In this document: positions 52,764 to 60,129 of the stretch, one piece after another | Layout: each line of letters opens with the position of its first letter | How positions within the stretch are numbered: the stretch's first letter is position 1 | NCBI GenBank assembly: GCA_003554865.1 | Contig: PWHJ01000122.1 | Location: 1 to 64,000, forward strand | From: Bacteroidota bacterium | Lineage (GTDB): Bacteria; Bacteroidota; Bacteroidia; Bacteroidales; PUMT01 | Length of the DNA stretch: 64,000 bases | Direction of reading: 5' to 3' | Notes under the pieces: model-generated | What the model was told of the DNA's origin: nothing | What the model saw: only the letters and a program-made list of their open reading frames with translations | The model's database searches: none | Translations under genes and position numbers: made by a program

Positions 52764-54845
52764 ATGAAGCATCATGCCAAATTAATTCTTCTGCCTGCGC
52801 TTGTTCTGCTCTTTTGCTTTTGTGAAAGACCGGAAGAGACTCACGATTTCAGCGGCGAATTAACCGACGAGGAAATTGAGGGTGGAAGGCTTACCCCTGA
52901 AATTCTTTGGAAATTCGGGCGTGTAGGCAGTTCTCAATTATCGCCCGACGGAAATACCGTTGTCTACACAGTCTCCAGATACGACCACAAAAGCAACAAA
53001 AGCATGACGGAGATCTGCGCCCTGGATATTGAAAATCTTGAAGTAACTATCCTTACGAGCCACCAGGGAGCAAACACCTCCCCCCGATGGCATCCTGACG
53101 GGGAAAAAATCGGTTTTCTAAGTGACGAAACAGACAAGATGCAACTCTGGGAAATGAACCCTGACGGAAGCGGCAAAACACAGCTCACCGATATTGAAGG
53201 AGGAATAACAGGTTTCGATTACTCCCCCGCCGGGACACATGTTTATTACACAAAACAGGTGAAGCTGGATGAAACCCCGGCTGAAAAACACCCCGATTTG
53301 CCCCACATGAATGTGCGAATAGAGGATGACCTTATGTTCAGGCATTGGGACCAATGGCATAATTATTCCTACAGTCACATTTTTGTGGCAGAGTATTCCC
53401 ATGGACAACTGGATGAGGGCAAAGACATAATGGAGGGGGAAAAATACGATTCACCCCTTGCCCCTTTTTATGATCAAGCCCAAATAACCTGGTGTCCGGA
53501 GGGAAAGATTATTGCCTATACAAGCAAAAAGTTAAAGGGAGTCGATTATGCTGTAAGCACCAATTCTAACATTTTCTTTTATGATATTGAAACAGGGGAA
53601 ACTGCTAAAATTACCGAGGGTGAAGGTTACGACAGATACCCGGTCTTTTCTCCATGCGGCAAATACATGGCATGGCAAAGTATGGAAACTCCCGGTTATG
53701 AATCTGACAAGGCCCGACTGTTTTTGTACAACAGGGAGAATGGTGTGAAAACATACCTTACACGTGATTTTGAAGAAAATGCATCTGATTTTGTGTGGAG
53801 CCGTGACAGCGATATTATTTACTTTATCAGCGGCACAAATGCAACTTACCAGGTATTCAGCATAAATGTCAACACACGCCATATAAACCAGGTAACAAGC
53901 GGCTACCACAACTATACATCAATAGGAAAGAAAGGCAACACACTGATAGGGGAAAAGATGTCAATGTCAATGGCTACTGAGCTTTTCCAGATAGATCCTG
54001 CAGCCGGTGAAGAAACCCAGCTAACCTTCACCAACAGTCATATATATGACAATATTGAAATGGGCAGGGTTGAGGAGCACTGGGTAAGTACAACAGACGA
54101 CAAAAGCATGCTGGTGTGGCTAATACTGCCACCCGATTTTGATTCCAACAAAGAATACCCTGCGCTTTTATACTGTCAGGGCGGCCCCCAAAGCGCAGTC
54201 AGCCAGTTTTTCTCCTACAGGTGGAACTTTCAATTAATGGCGGCCAACGATTACGTAATTGTTGCACCCAACAGACGGGGATTGCCGACTTTCGGACAGG
54301 AATGGAACAGGCAGATCTCAGGTGACTGGGGCGGACAGGCCATGGATGATTATCTCTCAGCAATCGATGCCATGAAAGAGAAACCTTTTATTGACCGGGA
54401 CCGCCTGGGGGCAGTAGGAGCAAGTTTCGGGGGGTACTCCACTTTCAAGCTTGCCGGAATGCACGAAAGACGCTTCAAGGCATTCATTGCCCACAACGGG
54501 GTTTATAACCTGGAGAGCATGTACGGAGCCACCGAAGAGATATTCTTTGTGAACCATGACCTTGAAGGTCCTTACTGGAAGCGGCCAAAACCGGTTAGCT
54601 ACGATGAGTTCTCACCTCACAGGTTTGTGCAGCACTGGGACACTCCAATGCTTATAATCACAAGTGAAAAAGATTACCGTGTTCCCTATACCGAGGGGTT
54701 GCAGGCTTTCACAGCCGCAAGGTTGCAGGGAATACCAAGCCGCCTGCTTCACTTCCCTGAGGAGAATCACTGGATTCTTCAACCTCAAAACGGAATAGTG
54801 TGGCAGCGTGAATTTTTTGCATGGCTGGACAAATGGGTTAAATAA
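52764..54845 (+). CDS. S9-family prolyl oligopeptidase-like lipoprotein
   Basis: A 693-aa peptidase. A lipoprotein signal (LLFCFCER) suggests anchoring in the envelope. The N-terminal two-thirds is a beta-propeller with repeated WHPDGEKI- and WSRDSDII-type blades. The alpha/beta-hydrolase domain contains GASFGGYS (Ser about 554), SEKDYRVP (Asp about 636) and ENHW (His about 669), the complete triad of S9 (DPP IV/acylaminoacyl peptidase) enzymes. It likely trims short peptides outside the cytoplasm. It has no operon partner and a large terminator follows. Confidence 0.92.
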   Translation: MKHHAKLILLPALVLLFCFCERPEETHDFSGELTDEEIEGGRLTPEILWKFGRVGSSQLSPDGNTVVYTVSRYDHKSNKSMTEICALDIENLEVTILTSHQGANTSPRWHPDGEKIGFLSDETDKMQLWEMNPDGSGKTQLTDIEGGITGFDYSPAGTHVYYTKQVKLDETPAEKHPDLPHMNVRIEDDLMFRHWDQWHNYSYSHIFVAEYSHGQLDEGKDIMEGEKYDSPLAPFYDQAQITWCPEGKIIAYTSKKLKGVDYAVSTNSNIFFYDIETGETAKITEGEGYDRYPVFSPCGKYMAWQSMETPGYESDKARLFLYNRENGVKTYLTRDFEENASDFVWSRDSDIIYFISGTNATYQVFSINVNTRHINQVTSGYHNYTSIGKKGNTLIGEKMSMSMATELFQIDPAAGEETQLTFTNSHIYDNIEMGRVEEHWVSTTDDKSMLVWLILPPDFDSNKEYPALLYCQGGPQSAVSQFFSYRWNFQLMAANDYVIVAPNRRGLPTFGQEWNRQISGDWGGQAMDDYLSAIDAMKEKPFIDRDRLGAVGASFGGYSTFKLAGMHERRFKAFIAHNGVYNLESMYGATEEIFFVNHDLEGPYWKRPKPVSYDEFSPHRFVQHWDTPMLIITSEKDYRVPYTEGLQAFTAARLQGIPSRLLHFPEENHWILQPQNGIVWQREFFAWLDKWVK

Positions 54846-54895
54846 AAAAGGCTTTTTTCGGGCCAAATCAAATTATCCACGGGCAGATCCTCACA

Positions 54896-54953
54896 GCCGG
54901 GCAGTTTGATTACCGTTTTCTGAAACGGGAATTACCTGCCCGGCCTGCTTTTT
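54896..54953 (+). terminator. Terminator of the S9 peptidase gene, inside the end of miaA
   Basis: GCCGGGCAG (54896-54904) pairs with CTGCCCGGC (54936-54944). The long loop contains its own hairpin CCGTTT/AAACGG, and CTGC plus TTTTTT follow. The 3' arm and T-run lie within the miaA coding end on the opposite strand, so the same DNA serves as coding sequence and terminator. Confidence 0.6.
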
Positions 54954-55875
54954 TATATAGCTGCATTGCCTTTTCTGTCTTCAAATCTTCAGGCATACCT
55001 GCATCAAGCCAGTGTATGTTAAAACCCTGACGCTCCATTCTCCTGAACCAGGTCATCTGTCTTTTCGCAAACCGGTGGATCTCAGTGTTCAGTTTGGCAA
55101 ACATTTCCCCGTAATCAAGTTCGCCCAGAATGTACATTGTAACATACCTGTATTCAAGTCCATAATACTTTAGATCTTCAGCCTTCACACCTTCATCGAG
55201 CAGGCTTCTGACCTCCCCGATCAAACCAGAAGCAATCCTTTTTTTTAATCTTTCGGTTATCCTTCTTCGGCGCTCATCACGGTCAGCCGTTAATCCTATC
55301 AACAAATTTTCGAACCGTGGATGATCGTCATTTTCACGTAATTTACCGTATTTTGACTGATAAACGGCTATCTCAACAGCCCTGACAAGTCTTTTTCTGG
55401 AAGATGTATCACTAACATTGTGAGGGTGGCGGTATCGGGCAAGCATACTTTCCAGCTCCTTCATGGATTTTGTCTCCAGCTCCTTTCTAAGCTCCGTGTC
55501 ATGGGGTACTTCAATAAGCATATAGCCCTTGACGGCCGCTTCAATATACATACCTGTACCACCGCACAAAACCGGTTGCCTGCCTCTTGAGACAATATCA
55601 TGATATGCCTTCAGGAAATCCCGCCGGAATTCGTAAACACTGTATTTATAACCAGGCTCCGCTATATCAATAAGATGAGAGGGTATACGGCTGCCTTTTA
55701 CCAGATAGTCATCTTTATCCTTACCTGTTCCTATATCCATTCTGCGATAAACCTGCCTTGAATCGGCACTGATTATCTCCCCGTCTGTCTCCCGGGCCAG
55801 CCTGGCAGCAAATGATGTTTTGCCGGTAGCAGTCGGACCAACCACAGTTATCAAAACAGGTTTGTTTTTATCCAT
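54910..55875 (-). CDS. miaA: tRNA dimethylallyltransferase
   Basis: A 321-aa MiaA, adding a dimethylallyl group to A37 of tRNAs reading UNN codons. P-loop GPTATGKTS (13-21), ISADSRQVYRRMDIGTGK, PVLCGGTGMYIEA and the tRNA-binding KRQMTWFRR motif are all present. Length is usual. A -7 element precedes it, divergent from the metal-transport operon. Confidence 0.95.
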   Translation of the reverse strand: MDKNKPVLITVVGPTATGKTSFAARLARETDGEIISADSRQVYRRMDIGTGKDKDDYLVKGSRIPSHLIDIAEPGYKYSVYEFRRDFLKAYHDIVSRGRQPVLCGGTGMYIEAAVKGYMLIEVPHDTELRKELETKSMKELESMLARYRHPHNVSDTSSRKRLVRAVEIAVYQSKYGKLRENDDHPRFENLLIGLTADRDERRRRITERLKKRIASGLIGEVRSLLDEGVKAEDLKYYGLEYRYVTMYILGELDYGEMFAKLNTEIHRFAKRQMTWFRRMERQGFNIHWLDAGMPEDLKTEKAMQLYKKAGRAGNSRFRKR

Positions 55876-55918
55876 AAAAAAGGACTTTTAACTATTTATT
55901 TATTCCCCATTAATTATC

Positions 55919-55926
55919 CAAAAATA
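55919..55926 (-). promoter_or_regulatory. Promoter -7 element for miaA
   Basis: TATTTTTG on the minus strand matches TAnnTTTG about 45 bases before the miaA start. It is separated by only a dozen bases from the divergent -7 element of the znuA operon. Confidence 0.4.
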
Positions 55927-55937
55927 AAAAAAACTGA

Positions 55938-55961
55938 TACTTTTGTTATTGCAAATATTTG
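55938..55961 (+). promoter_or_regulatory. Promoter and possible operator of the metal-uptake operon
   Basis: TACTTTTG (55938-55945) matches the -7 consensus. A perfect palindrome CAAATATTTG (55952-55961) sits where transcription should start, a good place for a metal-responsive repressor such as Zur. The regulator is a guess and the palindrome is short and AT-rich. Confidence 0.4.
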
Positions 55962-55985
55962 TATAAAAAAAATCTCTTCTAATAT

Positions 55986-56864
55986 ATGCAAAAACTAATC
56001 ATTTTGGCCACAGTAGCGGCTTTGCTTGCCGGAAGCTGTTCACCTGCAGAAAAAGGGGAGGATGAAAAAGACATGCTTACTGTAAGCATATTGCCACAGA
56101 AATACTTTGTTGAACAAATAGCAGGTGACAATTTCGATATAAATGTTATGGTGCCCAGAGGGGCAAGCCCCGAAACATTCGAGCCTGCTGCCCGGCAAAT
56201 GAAGGAGGCTGCAAATTCAAAAGCATTTTTCATTACAGGGCATCTGCTTTTTGAGAAGACTTTAATGAAAAACATTAAAAGCCAAAATAAAGATGTCAAA
56301 TTTGTTGACACATCCAGGGATGTAGAGCTAATAGCCGATGATGTTGCCGACCACGGCGATCATGCGCACATTCACGGAGCTGATCCTCACATCTGGATTT
56401 CCCTGAAAGAAGCTGAAGCCCAGCTTTCTGTTATTTTGGAAACTATTGCCGAAATTGATCCCGATAATGAACAATACTACAGAGATAACCACGAGAGATT
56501 CATTTCAAAGATACGTGCACTTGATGAGGAGTTAACGTCCCGTTTTAAAAATGCAAAGGGAAACTCATTTTTAATTTACCATCCCGCTTTATCTTACTTT
56601 GCAAGGGATTACGGATTACAGCAAATATCTGTTGAAGATCACGGAAAAAGTCCCACGCCATCCCATATGAAAAAAATTATTGACAGTGCCCGCAAAAAAG
56701 GGCTGAAAGATGTGTTCATTCAAAAGGAATTTGAGCGGGACAATGCCAGGGCCGTAGCCCGTGAGCTTGGAGGGGATGTTATAGAAGTAGACCCTCTTTC
56801 AGAAAACTGGCTTGAGAACATGGAAGATATGGCAGAGAAAATCCTGGCTACACTTAACAGGTGA
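55986..56864 (+). CDS. znuA: Zinc/manganese ABC transporter solute-binding lipoprotein
   Basis: A 292-aa cluster A-I binding protein (ZnuA/TroA family). Lipobox LLAGSC (Cys18). The metal-capturing loop DHGDHAHIHG (about 121-130) is His-rich, as in zinc-specific ZnuA, and DPHIWIS, YHPALSYFARDYGL and the C-terminal EVDPLSENW carry further ligands. It delivers metal to the permease and ATPase encoded directly downstream. Zn2+ is favoured by the His loop, but Mn2+ is not ruled out. Confidence 0.9.
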   Translation: MQKLIILATVAALLAGSCSPAEKGEDEKDMLTVSILPQKYFVEQIAGDNFDINVMVPRGASPETFEPAARQMKEAANSKAFFITGHLLFEKTLMKNIKSQNKDVKFVDTSRDVELIADDVADHGDHAHIHGADPHIWISLKEAEAQLSVILETIAEIDPDNEQYYRDNHERFISKIRALDEELTSRFKNAKGNSFLIYHPALSYFARDYGLQQISVEDHGKSPTPSHMKKIIDSARKKGLKDVFIQKEFERDNARAVARELGGDVIEVDPLSENWLENMEDMAEKILATLNR

Positions 56865-56907
56865 CTTTGCAGTTAAACCCATTCAAATAAAAAACAGGGC
56901 TGAGGGG

Positions 56908-57669
56908 ATGCAAAAAATTTTGGAAATAAGTTCACTTTCTGCCGGTTATGGAGATAACATCGTGCTGCGTGACATAAACTTTTCAGTTTATGAAAATGAT
57001 TTCATAGGGATTATCGGACCTAACGGAGGGGGGAAAACCACCCTTTTGAAGGTGATAATGGGGGTTATCAAACCTTTTAAGGGAAAAGTCAGGTTTTTTC
57101 ATAACCAAAGCAACGCCCGCAACATAATAGGGTATCTTCCCCAAATGAACCTCTTTGACAAGGATTTTCCCATTACTGTGGTGGACGTGGTTCTCTCCGG
57201 TTTGCTCTCCAGGGATGGGGTATTTGGAAAGTACTCGCGCAGGCAAAAAGAGCATGCCGAAAAGCTTCTCCAGAAAATGGGTATAGGTGATCTCTCTAAA
57301 ACACCGGTCGGTAAACTCTCGGGAGGCCAGCTACAGCGCGTATACCTTTGCCGGGCAATAATATCCTCACCGCAACTCCTCATCCTTGATGAACCAAACA
57401 CTTTTGTAGACACCGGCTTTGAAAAGGATTTTTATGAAATACTCCGGGAACTGAACAAGGAGATGGCAGTAATTATTGTCTCACACGATGTCGGCACAAT
57501 TACATGGTATGTCAAAACCATAGCATGTGTAAACAAAAGACTTCACTACCACCCTTCAAACGTGATTACACAAGAGCAACTTGAAGCATATAATTGTCCG
57601 ATACAGATCATAACACACGGGGATGTACCCCACACCGTACTTAAAAAACACAAAGAGCAACATGATTGA
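56908..57669 (+). CDS. znuC: Zinc/manganese ABC transporter ATPase
   Basis: A 253-aa ATP-binding subunit from the ATG at 56908 (MQKILEISSLSAGYG). The start in the ORF track reads back into znuA in another frame. Walker A GPNGGGKTT, Q-loop YLPQMNLF, signature LSGGQLQRV, Walker B LLILDEP and the H-loop VSHD are all intact. It lies 43 bases after znuA and overlaps the permease gene by 8 bases. Confidence 0.92.
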   Translation: MQKILEISSLSAGYGDNIVLRDINFSVYENDFIGIIGPNGGGKTTLLKVIMGVIKPFKGKVRFFHNQSNARNIIGYLPQMNLFDKDFPITVVDVVLSGLLSRDGVFGKYSRRQKEHAEKLLQKMGIGDLSKTPVGKLSGGQLQRVYLCRAIISSPQLLILDEPNTFVDTGFEKDFYEILRELNKEMAVIIVSHDVGTITWYVKTIACVNKRLHYHPSNVITQEQLEAYNCPIQIITHGDVPHTVLKKHKEQHD

Positions 57670-58513
57670 AACCCTGCTTGATCTGCTCCAATACCGTTTT
57701 TTTTCAAATGCATTGCTGGCGGCCTTTTTCGCTTCAATAGCATGCGGTATTATCGGCACATATATAGTTTCAAGAAGGATTGTCTTTATCAGCGGAGGAA
57801 TAACACATGCATCTTTCGGAGGTATCGGCATAAGTTATTACTACAGCTTTGACCCCATTGCGGGCGCGGCGGTTTTTGCCGTTCTCTCTGCACTGGGAAT
57901 TCAATTCATGAAGGAGAAAACTCAAGTAAGAGAGGATTCGCTTATCGGTATACTCTGGTCTTTAGGTATGGCGGTGGGTATTATTTTTGTCTTCATTACT
58001 CCCGGTTACGCACCCGATCTGATGGGGTACCTTTTTGGAAGTATAATGACCGTATCAGGCAGCGACCTTACTGTAATGGGAATTCTGACTTTTGTAATTG
58101 CCCTGTTTTTTATTTTGTTCTACAAACCTGTACTTTTCATATCTTTTGACCAGGAATACGCTAAAACACACAGAGCCCCCGTAAAACTCATGAACTTTAT
58201 TCTGATAACACTTGTAGCATTAACCGTTGTATTGAGCATAAAAGTGGCGGGAGTGATACTTGTGTTGTCACTGCTGACTATCCCTCAAACAACGGCAAAT
58301 ATTTTCTCCCACAATTTCAGGAATATTATGCTCTTTTCAATTCTTGTGGCATTTGCGGGATGTTTTGCCGGACTGCTCATCTCTTTTGAGCTGAACATAC
58401 CATCTGGTGCTTCAATCATTTTTTCGCTCATTGTAATTTTTATAATTGCCAAGCTTTTTGATATTATCACAACACACATTAAAATAGTTAAATCAATTAA
58501 AAACAATAATTAA
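57662..58513 (+). CDS. znuB: Zinc/manganese ABC transporter permease
   Basis: A 283-aa ABC-3 family permease with about eight helices, taken from the ATG at 57662 (MIETLLDLLQYRFF) that overlaps the znuC end. SRRIVFISGGITHASFGGIGI is the conserved family loop near the start. It completes the uptake operon. lpd follows after only 17 bases, so it may be transcribed with it. Confidence 0.92.
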   Translation: MIETLLDLLQYRFFSNALLAAFFASIACGIIGTYIVSRRIVFISGGITHASFGGIGISYYYSFDPIAGAAVFAVLSALGIQFMKEKTQVREDSLIGILWSLGMAVGIIFVFITPGYAPDLMGYLFGSIMTVSGSDLTVMGILTFVIALFFILFYKPVLFISFDQEYAKTHRAPVKLMNFILITLVALTVVLSIKVAGVILVLSLLTIPQTTANIFSHNFRNIMLFSILVAFAGCFAGLLISFELNIPSGASIIFSLIVIFIIAKLFDIITTHIKIVKSIKNNN

Positions 58514-58530
58514 CTCAAAAACTGAAAAAT

Positions 58531-59922
58531 ATGCAATACGATCTGATTATAATAGGAAGCGGACCGGGCGGCTATGTGGCTGCCATAAGGGCAAGCCAGC
58601 TCGGCCTGAAAGCAGTAGTTGTTGAAAAGGCTGAACTTGGTGGTGTATGCCTTAACTGGGGTTGTATCCCAACCAAATCGCTGCTGAAAAGTGCCCAGGT
58701 TTATAAATATCTTCAGAATTCAGAAGATTACGGAATAGCTGTGGAAGGTGAAATCAAACCCGATTTTGAAAAAATTATAAAAAGAAGCCGCAACGTTGCC
58801 CAAAATATGAGCAAGGGGATACAATACCTTTTCAAGAAGAATAAAATTGAACAGGTAAAAGGATCCGGGAAACTCACTGACAGGAACAAAGTGGAGGTAA
58901 CAGGTGAAAATGGGGAAAAAACAGAACTATCGGCAAACCATATAATTCTTGCAACCGGCGCAAGATCACGTGAGCTACCCGGAATTGAACAGGACGGGGA
59001 AAAAATAATCTGCTACCGCAAGGCAATGACACTTCCCAAACAACCCGGCTCAATGCTTGTTATAGGATCGGGTGCAATAGGCAGTGAATTTGCCTTCTTT
59101 TATGCATCCCTTGGAACAAAAGTAACCCTTGTTGAAGTTTTGCCGAAAATATTGCCGCTTGAAGATGAAGATGTATCATCCCAGCTTGGAAGATCATTTA
59201 AAAAAATGGGGATAAAGGTAATGGCCGGGGCAACCGTTGAATCGGTCGACAAAAACGGTGACCTCTGCAGGGTGAAAGTAAAAACAAAAAAGGGTGAAGA
59301 AACAATCGAGGCCGAGAAAGTCCTTTCAGCAGCCGGGGTAACACCCAATATTGAAGGTATCGGAATTGAAGAAACGGGTGTAAATATTAAAAACGGGAAG
59401 GTGGAAGTTGATCAGTACTACCGCACCAACATAGAAGGGGTTTATGCAATTGGCGACATTGTTCACGGACCGGCACTTGCCCATGTTTCTTCAGCTGAAG
59501 CTGTTATCTGCGTCGAGAAGATTGCAGGACTGGATCCCAAACCACTTCGTTACGACAACATTCCCGCATGTACATACACCTTACCGGAGGTTGCATCGGT
59601 AGGGCTGACCGAAAAGGAAGCCAGGGATGAAGGAAAGGAAATAAAGGTAGGGAAGTTTCCTTTCACTGCATCAGGCAAAGCAAGTGCATCAGGCGAAAGG
59701 GACGGGTTTGTAAAGCTGGTCTTCGATGCAAAATACGGAGAGCTGCTTGGAGCGCACATGATTGGAGCCAATGTTACCGAAATGATATCTGAAGCAGTTG
59801 TTGCACGTAATCTGGAAACAACCGGGCACGAGCTGATCAAGTCAGTCCACCCCCACCCTACAATGTCGGAGGCTATTATGGAGGCTGCAGCAGATGCTTT
59901 TGATGAAGCAATCCATATTTAA
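58531..59922 (+). CDS. lpdA: Dihydrolipoyl dehydrogenase
   Basis: A 463-aa flavoprotein disulfide reductase, regenerating lipoamide in 2-oxoacid dehydrogenases and as the L protein of glycine cleavage. The FAD motif GSGPGGY (9-15), redox disulfide GGVCLNWGCIPTKS (Cys40, Cys45), NAD motif GSGAIGSEF and the active-site HPHPTMSE near the end are all complete. No dehydrogenase E1/E2 genes adjoin it. It follows the zinc operon at 17 bases. The gcvP gene in this window is one likely user. Confidence 0.95.
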   Translation: MQYDLIIIGSGPGGYVAAIRASQLGLKAVVVEKAELGGVCLNWGCIPTKSLLKSAQVYKYLQNSEDYGIAVEGEIKPDFEKIIKRSRNVAQNMSKGIQYLFKKNKIEQVKGSGKLTDRNKVEVTGENGEKTELSANHIILATGARSRELPGIEQDGEKIICYRKAMTLPKQPGSMLVIGSGAIGSEFAFFYASLGTKVTLVEVLPKILPLEDEDVSSQLGRSFKKMGIKVMAGATVESVDKNGDLCRVKVKTKKGEETIEAEKVLSAAGVTPNIEGIGIEETGVNIKNGKVEVDQYYRTNIEGVYAIGDIVHGPALAHVSSAEAVICVEKIAGLDPKPLRYDNIPACTYTLPEVASVGLTEKEARDEGKEIKVGKFPFTASGKASASGERDGFVKLVFDAKYGELLGAHMIGANVTEMISEAVVARNLETTGHELIKSVHPHPTMSEAIMEAAADAFDEAIHI

Positions 59923-59930
59923 CAAACCGA

Positions 59931-60067
59931 AGTGCTTAAACCTGACCGGTAACCAGGCACAGGCAGGGGAATCGGGATCAACTCCCGTTTCAACCTGCCA
60001 CTCCGGCATACGTGCTATCCGGTTAAAGGCTGCTCCCTCAACAGGTTATCCCGTCAGGCAGGGCACT
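59931..60067 (+). promoter_or_regulatory. Cobalamin-riboswitch-like structured RNA, no downstream gene
   Basis: Nested helices can be drawn through the whole region: AGTGC/GCACT (59931-59935, 60063-60067), CCTGA/TCAGG (59941-59945, 60054-60058), CCGG/CCGG (59946-59949, 60019-60022), GCAC/GTGC (59957-59960, 60012-60015), GGCAGG/CCTGCC (59962-59967, 59994-59999) and CGGGA/TCCCG (59973-59977, 59983-59987). The central sequence GGGAAT, a 7-nt loop ATCAACT, and GCCACT after the inner stem resemble the cobalamin-riboswitch core (GGGAA, loop TGxAAxT, GCCACTGT), and GTCAGG resembles part of the B12 box. A strong terminator follows at once, like an expression platform, but the next gene is convergent. 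The class assignment is by eye. Confidence 0.45.
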
Positions 60068-60073
60068 AACGAA

Positions 60074-60113
60074 AAAAGCAGGACACCCCCACGGGCATCC
60101 TGCTTTTCTTTTT
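60074..60113. terminator. Bidirectional terminator between lpdA and the MG2/plug gene
   Basis: AAAAGCAGGA pairs with TCCTGCTTTT around a 14-nt loop; T-runs follow on both strands (TTTTCTTTTTT on plus, TTTTTT on minus). It can end both convergent transcripts and also ends the riboswitch-like element. Confidence 0.85.
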
Positions 60114-60129
60114 TGGTTATGGTTAATTA

